Below the pieces are notes generated by a model, which searched no databases, had not been told where the DNA came from, and was given only the letters and a program-made list of their open reading frames with translations. A DNA stretch of 64,000 bases from Spirochaetae bacterium HGW-Spirochaetae-3 (GTDB lineage Bacteria; Spirochaetota; Spirochaetia; Treponematales; UBA12059), in the NCBI GenBank assembly GCA_002839315.1, contig PGXV01000006.1, positions 125,176 through 189,175 of the forward strand, given 5' to 3'. The stretch's first letter is position 1; every line of letters begins with the position of its first letter. Both the position numbers and the translations under genes were made by a program. Below are positions 52,308-59,601 of this stretch, in pieces.

Positions 52308-52856
52308 ATGGTCTTTGAACGTAAGAATCCCTCGTTCGCTCTGTGCGGGCTTAACTGTTGCCTCTGCCCCAGGTTCAATACGGAGGGATCCTCTCGGTGC
52401 CCGGGTTGCGGCGGGCCCGGTTTTACCGTGGTTCATCCGACCTGCGCGGTAGCTACATGTAATACCAAGCATGATAGTGTCGAGTACTGTTTCCAATGTA
52501 GCGAATATCCATGCAAGAAGTACCAGGAAGAGAGCGATCGCGATTCGTTTATCTCGTATAAGTGCGTGAAGCGGAATTTTGACGAAGCGAAGAGAGACCT
52601 TGCCAGGTATGAAAGCGAACTCGCTCTACGATACTCGATCCTGAAACTGCTACTGGAACGGTATAATGACGGAAAGTCAAAAGGGCTCTACTGTCTCGTC
52701 GCTAACGATATGCCGATGGATGAGCTGCCTGCGCTTATCGAGAGGATAAAGGAAATACCCGACGGGATCGATGGTAAAGAGAAAGCGAAGAGAGTAAGGC
52801 AGGAAATCGTTGCCCTCGAAAAAAAACTAGGCATCGAATTCAAGCTGAGGAAGTGA
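52308..52856 (+). CDS. DUF3795-like cysteine-rich protein
   Basis: A 182-aa protein whose first 75 residues hold about ten cysteines (ALCGLNCCLCPRFNTEG, SRCPGCGGPG, TCAVATCN, YCFQCSEYPCKKY), the pattern of DUF3795, a putative zinc-binding family of unknown function. The rest is helical and charged, with a coiled-coil-like end (KEKAKRVRQEIVALEKKL). GAAGGAG precedes the ATG. Codon use is visibly AT-richer than the surrounding genes, which suggests acquisition by transfer. Confidence 0.82.
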   Translation: MVFERKNPSFALCGLNCCLCPRFNTEGSSRCPGCGGPGFTVVHPTCAVATCNTKHDSVEYCFQCSEYPCKKYQEESDRDSFISYKCVKRNFDEAKRDLARYESELALRYSILKLLLERYNDGKSKGLYCLVANDMPMDELPALIERIKEIPDGIDGKEKAKRVRQEIVALEKKLGIEFKLRK

Positions 52857-52947
52857 TACGCCGTCTTACTCGGGCAGGGGTATGACCTAATGGCCCAGAA
52901 CCGTGAATCGACCCGACTCGAGCGTGGGCACAGGCTGAAAGGCGACC

Positions 52948-54318
52948 TTACCCGAACAGGAATTTCCTCGGTACCGTGGCGCACATGGTCTGGAGCGTCT
53001 TGGCGCCGAGCCGCTCCAGGAACAACAAGTAATAGGACTGTAGGGTTATCTCCCCGGGGGACAGAAAATACATCACGTCGAAGTCGCTGCCGAACATGAC
53101 GCGGGATCGTATCCTCCCGTCCTTCATATACGCGTCGGCGATGAAGTCGATCTCTTCAGCCTTGGTATAGCAGGACAGGTCGGAAAAAACGTTCGTGTTC
53201 TCGCGTATCAGCCTGGCGACCGTCTCGTGCCACGCCGGGTCCTCGGTTCGCGCGCCGAAGTGCGCGAGGTCGAGCCGGAGCTTCGGATAGGCCTTGACGA
53301 TGGGCTCCCAGTAGAGAGGGTCGCCGAAGTCGGCATGGTCCATCATGAAGTCGGGGAAGCCCTTATAGCTCGTATGCGAGGTGATCGGGACGGAATTCTC
53401 CGAGCAATAGCGATAGAGCGGTTGGAGCTCGGCGCATCCCGGATGGTAACCGAGTCGGGGGTATAGCTTGACTCCGTAGAACGGGCCTTCCTTCCCCGTT
53501 ATCTTGCCCGAACAGACGGCTTCTACCGCTCCGGGCCTCCGTGGATCGACGGCGAAGAACGGGAAGGCCCGTCCCGGGAATGCCGCGCCGAGCGCGGCGG
53601 CCGCCTTGATCTGGCGCTTGAATCCGGGCGTAAGGAAGAGTCCCTCGTACCGCTCCTCCTCGTCGAGCCTGAATTTGTCTTCCGCGCGCTCGACGAGAGC
53701 ACGCGCCAATTCGTCGATGCCCACGGCCTTCCTGGCCTTATCATGGGCTTCCCCTAGAAGGGATCCGAGCCGCGACAGCTCATCTCCAGCAGTGGTCGAC
53801 ATGGCGGCCAGGTCCTTTCGGAGCGACGACAGGTCGCTTCCCCATCGGGAATCCATCGTGGGCGTCGTCGCCTCCTCCGGCCCGTTCGCCCGCGCCGACG
53901 CGTTCGCGGGGCCTAGCGCTCCCGCCTGCATATAGTAGATGTCCATCATCAGCGGGACGAACCCGAACTCGGCGCGCGAGAACGCCGCCATCCCCGTCTC
54001 CGTGATGAACTCGCCGTTGCGCTCTTCCGAATCCGTCCCGGCGTCGAGGAGCTCCATCGCCCATGCCAGGAATTTCCTCGCGGAATCGCGGGGATCGGCG
54101 CGCCGCGCGCCGCGCCTCGATCCTTTAGCCGAGCCGATCAGGTCTGGAGCTTCTTTCCACGCGAGCGGGTACGTTCCGCGTATGATATCGAAGAGCATGC
54201 GAGAGGCCTCGAGCGCGAGGTACTCGACGTTGAATACGTGGCAGTGCGCGTCGAACCATAGACCCGACTCTGCGGGAATGCTACGTCGCCTGAAGTACGA
54301 GATGAACCGTTCGAACAT
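52948..54318 (-). CDS. TIM-barrel metal-dependent hydrolase (amidohydrolase-2 type)
   Basis: A 456-aa hydrolase. Metal-site motifs appear in order: DAHCHVFN (HxH, about residue 24), GVKLYPRLGYHPG, SHTSYKGFPDF, LRLDLAHFGA and MFGSDFDVMY (the catalytic Asp). An insert of about 200 helical residues lies between the first and second motifs, longer than most family members. ATG 54318 follows GGAGGCATGC; a start further upstream is not supported. Substrate unknown; amidohydrolase-2 enzymes are usually decarboxylases or hydrolases. Confidence 0.85.
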   Translation of the reverse strand: MFERFISYFRRRSIPAESGLWFDAHCHVFNVEYLALEASRMLFDIIRGTYPLAWKEAPDLIGSAKGSRRGARRADPRDSARKFLAWAMELLDAGTDSEERNGEFITETGMAAFSRAEFGFVPLMMDIYYMQAGALGPANASARANGPEEATTPTMDSRWGSDLSSLRKDLAAMSTTAGDELSRLGSLLGEAHDKARKAVGIDELARALVERAEDKFRLDEEERYEGLFLTPGFKRQIKAAAALGAAFPGRAFPFFAVDPRRPGAVEAVCSGKITGKEGPFYGVKLYPRLGYHPGCAELQPLYRYCSENSVPITSHTSYKGFPDFMMDHADFGDPLYWEPIVKAYPKLRLDLAHFGARTEDPAWHETVARLIRENTNVFSDLSCYTKAEEIDFIADAYMKDGRIRSRVMFGSDFDVMYFLSPGEITLQSYYLLFLERLGAKTLQTMCATVPRKFLFG

Positions 54319-54435
54319 GCATGCCTCCCTGGCGATCGCGTAGAGCATACCGCTACTGGGGCGTTTGATCAAATCGGATGGCGCTAAGCAGGTCGCTGTA
54401 CTCGCGGGCGATCCGAAGATAATCGGACGTCTGTA

Positions 54436-54464
54436 TTGACCGTGGGTACGACGCCAAGTACGAT
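54436..54464 (+). promoter_or_regulatory. Promoter of the thioredoxin-CcdA gene (leaderless type)
   Basis: TTGACC (54436-54441), a 17-bp spacer and TACGAT (54459-54464), ending 8 nt before the ATG at 54473. Confidence 0.6.
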
Positions 54465-54472
54465 GCGGTACT

Positions 54473-55612
54473 ATGAACAGACGACCGTTCATCGCTCGCC
54501 AGGAAATCCTAGCGGTTTCTCTTGTTCTATTTTCCGCGCTCGCCGCGGTATGGGCCGGCCCGAACCAGAGGCCTCCCGCACGCGCCGAGTATTACGGCGA
54601 GCTGGGATGCGCCCATTGCGACACCTTCGTCGACAAGGAGCTGCCGTCCGCCGAGGCGGCTAGCGGCGTTAGGGTGGAGCTCGAGGCGTTCGACATACTA
54701 TCCGAGGCGGGCTACGCCCGTTGCGAGGCGCGGGTTGAGGCATTAGGGTACTCGTTCCGCGTATTCCCGGTTCTCGTCATCGGGCAATCTGTCTATCAAG
54801 GCAACGCGGCTATCGAAGCGAATCTCGCGGCCGAGCTGAGGAGCTACGCCGAAACCGGATCGTTCCTGCCGCGGTTCGACGACGCGACGGAGAAAGTCGA
54901 GCCTACGCGCTGGTCGGCGCCTGCCATCATCGCGGCCGGCCTCGTCGACGGGGTCAATCCCTGCGCTTTCACGACGCTACTGTTCTTCATGTCGTACCTC
55001 AGCCTTCGAGGCGGCACGAAACGGCGTATGGCCGCGGCCGGGCTGGTCTTCGCCGCGGGAATATTCGCGGCGTATTTCCTCATCGGATTCGGATTATTCA
55101 ATGCGTTCCGACTGGGCGGCCGGCTCCAGGCGTTCAGGCTAGCGCTGAAGATAGCGATGAGCGCGATAACCGTCGTATTCTGCTTGTTTACGGTACGCGA
55201 TATCCTCTCGTTGAGGAACGGCAAATCGGCGGATATATCGCTCAAGTTACCGGAGCGGCTCAGGCTAGGGATAAACGCGGCTATTCGCAAAGGCGCCGGG
55301 AGCGCGGCCTTCCTAGCCGGCGTGTTCGTCGCGGGCGTCGTCGTCTCGGTCTTGGAATTGGCGTGCACGGGCCAGGTCTACTTCCCCGCCATTTCGATCA
55401 TGGTGCAGTCCGACGCGTCGTGGCGGGGGATCGGTAACCTCGCGCTCTACAACCTGGCCTTCGTCCTACCGCTCCTCTCCATCCTCGGACTGTCGCTGTT
55501 GGGCATGCGGCAGGAGGCGTTGCGCGCTTTCTTTACGCGGCACCTGGCCGCGTCGAAGGCCGCGCAGGCCCTGCTGTTCGCGGCGCTCGCCATTCTGGTG
55601 TGGGTGGTATAG
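54473..55612 (+). CDS. Thioredoxin-like domain fused to CcdA/DsbD-type membrane protein
   Basis: A 379-aa protein that likely moves electrons across the inner membrane. A signal-anchor (ILAVSLVLFSALAAVWA) is followed by a periplasmic thioredoxin-like domain with a CxxC centre (LGCAHCDTF, about residues 46-54), then about six transmembrane helices with the CcdA/DsbD cysteines: VDGVNPCAFTTLLFF and LELACTGQVYFPA. In DsbD the order is different (soluble domain, membrane part, thioredoxin), so this is a rearranged two-domain form. It would keep periplasmic thiols or MsrA-like enzymes reduced; the partner is inferred. Confidence 0.85.
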   Translation: MNRRPFIARQEILAVSLVLFSALAAVWAGPNQRPPARAEYYGELGCAHCDTFVDKELPSAEAASGVRVELEAFDILSEAGYARCEARVEALGYSFRVFPVLVIGQSVYQGNAAIEANLAAELRSYAETGSFLPRFDDATEKVEPTRWSAPAIIAAGLVDGVNPCAFTTLLFFMSYLSLRGGTKRRMAAAGLVFAAGIFAAYFLIGFGLFNAFRLGGRLQAFRLALKIAMSAITVVFCLFTVRDILSLRNGKSADISLKLPERLRLGINAAIRKGAGSAAFLAGVFVAGVVVSVLELACTGQVYFPAISIMVQSDASWRGIGNLALYNLAFVLPLLSILGLSLLGMRQEALRAFFTRHLAASKAAQALLFAALAILVWVV

Positions 55613-55654
55613 CGCGCCCTCCGCGAAGCCGGCATAGTCCTCGCTAACCGGGAT

Positions 55655-55708
55655 CGCGGTCGTTTCTAACTGAGGACGAGGTCGTTTCTAATTGAGTACG
55701 AGGTCGTT
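55655..55708 (+). repeat. Tandem 22-bp direct repeats, 2.5 copies
   Basis: Units at 55655-55676, 55677-55698 and a partial third copy 55699-55708. They share CGNGGTCGTTTCTAAYTGAG; the last half unit is used as the left arm of the hairpin that follows. The spacing of two helical turns suits a cooperatively binding protein. Confidence 0.75.
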
Positions 55709-55745
55709 ACCCACTGGAAACGACCTCGTATCTAGCTAGATACGA
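55697..55745. repeat. 12-bp hairpin overlapping a 20-bp palindrome
   Basis: Hairpin: TACGAGGTCGTT (55697-55708), loop of 10, AACGACCTCGTA (55719-55730). Palindrome: TCGTATCTAGCTAGATACGA (55726-55745), perfectly symmetric around AGCT. They share 55726-55730 and cannot form at the same time, so this could be a switch or a two-protein binding site. Confidence 0.75.
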
Positions 55746-55919
55746 AAATGAATAAGCTGGATACACCTCTGATTAAGCTACGTAATTCTCTTGGCGGCCT
55801 TGAAATATATCGCTTGCGCCCGCGCGGCGTTTGACCTATGCTGATAGCATCTCCGCTACGTTATGGCGCTTCCCCGCGACCGATAGCCATCGCCTCGCGT
55901 CGATCCGCGAGGAGGACGC

Positions 55920-56657
55920 ATGCCGCTGACCGTTTCGTCGAGGGTAAATACCCTTATCGGCCGCAAGAGGCAGTGGCGCTTCCACGTGAAGCACGCTGGC
56001 ATCGTCGGATTCGAGTCGCTGATGAAGGAGATGGCCAGGTCTAGCGGCTCGGCCTCGTTGCCGGATATAGCGCGCGTATTGCTAATGTATCGGGAAACGG
56101 TATCCAGGCTCGTATCCGACGGCTACTTCGTGCAGGGGCCGCTGGGCGATCATTACCTGAGCGCCGTGGGTACCGCGCGTTCCGAGGACGACCGGTTCAC
56201 GCCGAAGCTGGAGTCCAGCGGGCACGGCTATCGGCTGCGCTTCAGGCCCGACCGGGCCGTGGAGGCCGGCATCGTCGGGCGCGTCAGTTTCAGGCGCGAC
56301 AAGGATAGCGGCAGGTGGAACCCGTATCCGAGGGAGCTCGAGCAGATAGCCGGTGGCGTATCCGCGTACCTGGGCCACAAGAAGCCGCTGACCTTCTCCC
56401 GCGGCGAGTACGTCAAGCTCTACGGCACCCTGCTCTCCTTCGACTACAAGAGCGGCGAGCTGGGCGTATTCCTGGTGCGAAGGTACGGGAACGACGCGTA
56501 CCGCTGCGGGCCGTACGTGAGCGTCAAGCCGAGCCTGGTTATCTTCGCCTTGGCGGACGACGTTCCGGCCGGCGAGTACAGCCTCGTCGTCCGTACCGCC
56601 ACCAAGGCCGGCGCCGTCCGCTCGGGGACGCTACGGTACGTGGTTCGGATAGGCTAG
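55920..56657 (+). CDS. HU-like DNA-binding protein with Ig-like C-terminal domain
   Basis: A 245-aa protein. Residues 1-110 resemble the HU/IHF-like domains of Bacteroides and spirochaetes (ARSSGSASLPDIARVLLMYR, VSRLVSDGYFVQGPLGDHYL, GTARSEDDRFTP). A basic N-terminus (RVNTLIGRKRQWRFHVKHA) could touch DNA. Residues 145-245 (SAYLGHKKPLTFSRGEYVK, GEYSLVVRTATKAGAVRS) look like a DUF4469/Ig-type domain that is joined to such HU domains. A role in chromosome architecture is likely; the partner domain's function is unknown. GAGGAGG precedes ATG 55920. The repeat cluster lies directly upstream. Confidence 0.7.
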   Translation: MPLTVSSRVNTLIGRKRQWRFHVKHAGIVGFESLMKEMARSSGSASLPDIARVLLMYRETVSRLVSDGYFVQGPLGDHYLSAVGTARSEDDRFTPKLESSGHGYRLRFRPDRAVEAGIVGRVSFRRDKDSGRWNPYPRELEQIAGGVSAYLGHKKPLTFSRGEYVKLYGTLLSFDYKSGELGVFLVRRYGNDAYRCGPYVSVKPSLVIFALADDVPAGEYSLVVRTATKAGAVRSGTLRYVVRIG

Positions 56658-56725
56658 CCCCCCTGCATTCCCGCGTTTTCCTTGAATCATCCTAGAAACC
56701 GTGCGATACTCGCCGCCGAGGAATC

Positions 56726-57628
56726 ATGGAACAGACAGGCGCTTCCAGGGCGACCGCGAGGCGGCGCCGGTTCGGGGACCGATACGACGGCAGGCGTATC
56801 CGTACGCTCAATCCCTTCTATCAGATCACCCCGTATATCATGCGGAGCCGCGTAGACGCGCACGATTACTTCGAGGACCGGATAGATATATCGAATACTG
56901 AAGCCTGGCTGCGAAGGCAGCGCGACTCGGGATATCCGGAGATGGGTTACCTCCATGTATTCATCGCCGCCTATATCAGGATGATATCCCAGAAGCCGCG
57001 GCTCAATCGTTTCGTCGCGGGCAAGAAGATATTCGCGCGCAACGAGCTGACGTTCTCGCTCGCTCTCAAGAAGAAGCTGCGCGACGACAGCCCCGAGACG
57101 ACGATCAAGATGTGCTTCCGGCCTGAAGATACGATCTACGACGTCATGCGCGTCGTAAACGAGGCGATAGGCGCCAACAAGGAAACCGAGGCCAGCAACG
57201 CCACCGACAGGGCCGCGAGGCTGTTCATGCTATGCCCCGGGTTCCTGGTCGGCTTCCTGCTCTTCGCGGTGCGTACGCTCGACTATTTCGGCTTGATGCC
57301 CAGGGCGATACATAGGGCCAGCCCGTTCCATACCAGCGTGTTCATCACCGACCTGGGGTCGCTCGGCATCAAGCCGATCTATCATCACCTCTACGACTTC
57401 GGTACGACGTCGATCTTTATCGCGTTCGGCGCCAAGGAGCGGTCACGGGAGATCGCCAAGGACGGCTCGATAGTCGAGCGGAAGTACATAGGCATGAAGG
57501 TCGTCAACGACGAGCGCATATGCGACGGGCATTATTACGCCAGCGCGTTCAAGGTGCTGCTGGGATGCTTCAAGGACCCGAGCCAGCTGGAGCGTCCGCC
57601 CGAGGCCGTGGTTCTAGACCAAGACTAG
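56726..57628 (+). CDS. 2-oxoacid dehydrogenase E2-like protein without lipoyl domain or catalytic His
   Basis: A 300-aa protein with the fold of the E2 acyltransferase/CAT catalytic domain: TPYIMRSRVDAHDYFEDRI, MGYLHVFIAAYIRMISQKPR, RFVAGKKIFARNEL and FHTSVFITDLGSLGI. The usual HxxxDG active site reads ERICDG near residue 266, so the catalytic His is replaced by Glu. There is no lipoyl or subunit-binding domain. It is a stand-alone E2-like family seen in anaerobes, not a pyruvate dehydrogenase part. The promoter is TTGAAT-17-GATACT (56680-56708). Confidence 0.72.
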   Translation: MEQTGASRATARRRRFGDRYDGRRIRTLNPFYQITPYIMRSRVDAHDYFEDRIDISNTEAWLRRQRDSGYPEMGYLHVFIAAYIRMISQKPRLNRFVAGKKIFARNELTFSLALKKKLRDDSPETTIKMCFRPEDTIYDVMRVVNEAIGANKETEASNATDRAARLFMLCPGFLVGFLLFAVRTLDYFGLMPRAIHRASPFHTSVFITDLGSLGIKPIYHHLYDFGTTSIFIAFGAKERSREIAKDGSIVERKYIGMKVVNDERICDGHYYASAFKVLLGCFKDPSQLERPPEAVVLDQD

Positions 57629-57990
57629 TCGCCGGATGGCGAGGATCGGGCGGTATCGTCGCGGGGCGCGGCGGCGCTCGCCTTCGTCGCTTCAGTCGCC
57701 TTCTCAGCGGCCGCGGAGACTTTATCGTTTAAGGTCGTCTTCTCCTTCTCGAGCCGGTGCACCCTTCGCTTGAGTCCCGACGACTGGAACGACCGCTTGA
57801 ATACGGACGGCGCCATGATCAGCAGGCCTATCAGTATGCCCAGGGACAGCGTCAGGATGAGGACGAGCGACAGCGAGCCCGAAGCCGACCATGAGAAGAA
57901 CGTGATGGCTACCGTGGCGCTGTTCTGAGCGGCGAACATCACGGCGACTATAGCGACGATCAGCACGAGTATCAGGTAGGCTATCTTCAT
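57625..57990 (-). CDS. LapA-domain membrane protein
   Basis: A 121-aa inner-membrane protein with two hydrophobic helices (AYLILVLIVAIVAVMFAAQN and LSLVLILTLSLGILIGLLIM) joined by the short VAITFFSWSA segment typical of the LapA/DUF1049 family, then a coiled coil (LKRRVHRLEKEKTTLNDKV) and a disordered Ala/Ser tail. LapA-type proteins take part in envelope assembly in other bacteria. Its stop codon and that of the convergent E2-like gene share the bases CTAG (57625-57628). Confidence 0.85.
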   Translation of the reverse strand: MKIAYLILVLIVAIVAVMFAAQNSATVAITFFSWSASGSLSLVLILTLSLGILIGLLIMAPSVFKRSFQSSGLKRRVHRLEKEKTTLNDKVSAAAEKATEATKASAAAPRDDTARSSPSGD

Positions 57991-58039
57991 GTGGAGCTCC
58001 TTGTTCCTTCGCTAGTATATACCTGTTTTCCCAATATTT

Positions 58040-58816
58040 TCAGAATCGCAGGGAAAGGCACGATAGTCCGCCGTCGATCTTCCTGAACTCGCTCATGTCC
58101 AGCTCGATGGTCTCCATGCCCAGCTCACGTAGCGACGCCGCGACGCCGGGATGGCCGGAGGGGACGATTACGTAGTCGTTGACACGGAGGCAGTTGGCCG
58201 CGTACGCCTCCGCCAGCGCGACGTCGACGCGCTTGAAGCGGGAGAACTCCGGGTATGACGCGAAGGCGCGGTCGACGAGCAGTACGTCGTCCTCCATATA
58301 CGAGCAGCCGGTCTTGAGGTGCAGGGTCGGGGGCATCGTGACCCCGCGTCCCGAGAAGCCTCGCCGATTAAGGGCCGCGATGAATTGCGCCGCGCCCTCG
58401 GCGTTCGTCCTCGACGACAGGCCGACGAAGAACTCGTCGCCGACCATCATGACGTCGCCGCCTTCAAGTGTGCCTGGCTCCCGTATCTCGTCTATATCGT
58501 CGTAGTACTCGGCCAGGAGCGCTCGAACCCCCGCTATCTCTCCAGAGCGACTGACCGTAGCCGGCCTGGTTATCGTCGCGAAACGCTTCGTGCATACGGC
58601 CACGTCCTCGACGAAACAGGAATCGGGGAACTCTTCCAGCGCCGGCAATACCCGTACCGCCAGGCCGCATCGCTCGAGCGCCCGTACATAGGCGTCGTGC
58701 TGGCGCAAAGCCAGGTCGTAATCGGGCCTGCCCAGCTCGGGGTGCGTCGTGATGCCGTGGACGAGCGAACGGGCCGGCCTGCGAACGATGGCTTTCGTGA
58801 ACATCGGCTGCGTCAT
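58040..58816 (-). CDS. Dimethylarginine dimethylaminohydrolase-family protein
   Basis: A 258-aa guanidino-group-modifying enzyme (arginine deiminase/DDAH superfamily), likely hydrolysing methylarginine or arginine to a citrulline-type product. The catalytic Cys is in GGLSCLSLRF at the end; the substrate and catalytic residues are in FPDSCFVEDVAV, LEGGDVMM and LHLKTGCSYMEDDVL (His). The 258-aa length matches bacterial DDAH. ATG 58816 follows GAGGAG. Exact substrate (methylarginine or free arginine) is uncertain. Confidence 0.88.
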   Translation of the reverse strand: MTQPMFTKAIVRRPARSLVHGITTHPELGRPDYDLALRQHDAYVRALERCGLAVRVLPALEEFPDSCFVEDVAVCTKRFATITRPATVSRSGEIAGVRALLAEYYDDIDEIREPGTLEGGDVMMVGDEFFVGLSSRTNAEGAAQFIAALNRRGFSGRGVTMPPTLHLKTGCSYMEDDVLLVDRAFASYPEFSRFKRVDVALAEAYAANCLRVNDYVIVPSGHPGVAASLRELGMETIELDMSEFRKIDGGLSCLSLRF

Positions 58817-58892
58817 GGTTGGGCTCCTCGGTCCGGAAGGTATAGAACATGGTACGACGCTAAGATGCGTACGTCAACCGAACGAAGAAGTC

Positions 58893-59507
58893 CTATCGGG
58901 CGGTAATACCGTCAGTCAGTAGCGCGATATGCGCGGCGAGTTCCTCTCGCAGGTCGAACGCGGGAGCGCGGGCGCACCACTCGAATACCATGCCGCGGAT
59001 GGCCATGACGATATGCCCGGCGACTCGGGCGCCGTCGATATCCCGGCGGAAGGCCCCGTCGTCGCGTCCCCTCTCCAGTATCTCCTCGAATATGCGATAC
59101 AGGTCGCGGTCCCGCGATACGAAGGGATCGAGCGATATCTCCTGCGCGACCTCCGCGCGGTATACGGCGCGTAGCAGGTCGAGTCCAACGCAGGATCCAA
59201 GCATCTCCGCGACGGTATCGGCGAACGCCGACAAGGAGACGGATGGGTCTCCGTCCTTGGGGATAGCGGCGTAGCGACTACGGTAGTCGAGGTCGAGGGT
59301 GTCGAGGTATTCGCGGACAGGGCCGATCTTGGAATCGTAGTGAGCGTAGAACGCGCCCTTGGTTACCCCTGCCGAGTCGACTATCGCATCCAGGCTCGTA
59401 GCGTCGAAACCCCGTTCCCTGAATAGCTTCAGGGCGTTGTCGAGGATCCTCTGCCTGGTTTCCTGGGCGCGCTCCCTACGGATCCCGCCGGCGCCTGCGA
59501 CGCTCAT
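58893..59507 (-). CDS. TetR-family transcriptional regulator
   Basis: A 204-aa repressor. The DNA-binding domain is at residues 12-55: RAQETRQRILDNALKLFRER, then SLDAIVDSAGVTKGAFYAHY, a classic TetR helix-turn-helix. The C-terminal ligand domain is unspecific. ATG 59507 was chosen: the longer frame to 59699 crosses the promoter of the divergent M24 gene. TTGCTT-17-TATATT (59542-59514) ends 6 nt upstream and implies a leaderless mRNA. The palindrome between the two genes is its likely operator. Confidence 0.92.
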   Translation of the reverse strand: MSVAGAGGIRRERAQETRQRILDNALKLFRERGFDATSLDAIVDSAGVTKGAFYAHYDSKIGPVREYLDTLDLDYRSRYAAIPKDGDPSVSLSAFADTVAEMLGSCVGLDLLRAVYRAEVAQEISLDPFVSRDRDLYRIFEEILERGRDDGAFRRDIDGARVAGHIVMAIRGMVFEWCARAPAFDLREELAAHIALLTDGITAR

Positions 59508-59513
59508 GCTGGA

Positions 59514-59576
59514 AATATAAACTTGACAGCTCGTAGAAGCAATACTAGGCTGGCTTATTAACATACCGTGGTATGT
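59514..59576. promoter_or_regulatory. Divergent tetR/M24 control region with operator
   Basis: On minus: TTGCTT (59542-59537), 17 bp, TATATT (59519-59514). ACATACC-GT-GGTATGT (59561-59576) is a perfect 7+7 palindrome typical of TetR operators and lies between the two start codons. A TTGACA on plus (59523-59528) has no well-spaced -10 partner. Confidence 0.7.
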
Positions 59577-59601
59577 GAAATGAAATCGCGTGGAGGTCGA
59601 G

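Larger units (their letters stand above)
55613..55919. other. Intergenic region with repeats and palindromes
   Basis: A 307-nt gap. 55655-55698 holds two tandem 22-bp repeats (CGCGGTCGTTTCTAACTGAG and CGAGGTCGTTTCTAATTGAG, each plus two bases) and the start of a third. The remainder is AT-richer and contains no open frame of interest. See the separate entries for the hairpin and palindrome. Confidence 0.8.

Noticed and set aside
55655-55708. CRISPR array
   Set aside because: The 22-bp units are directly adjacent without spacers, and no cas gene is present.
59561-59576. Transposon end or attachment site
   Set aside because: Single symmetrical 16-bp site between divergent genes with a TetR gene; an operator explains it better.
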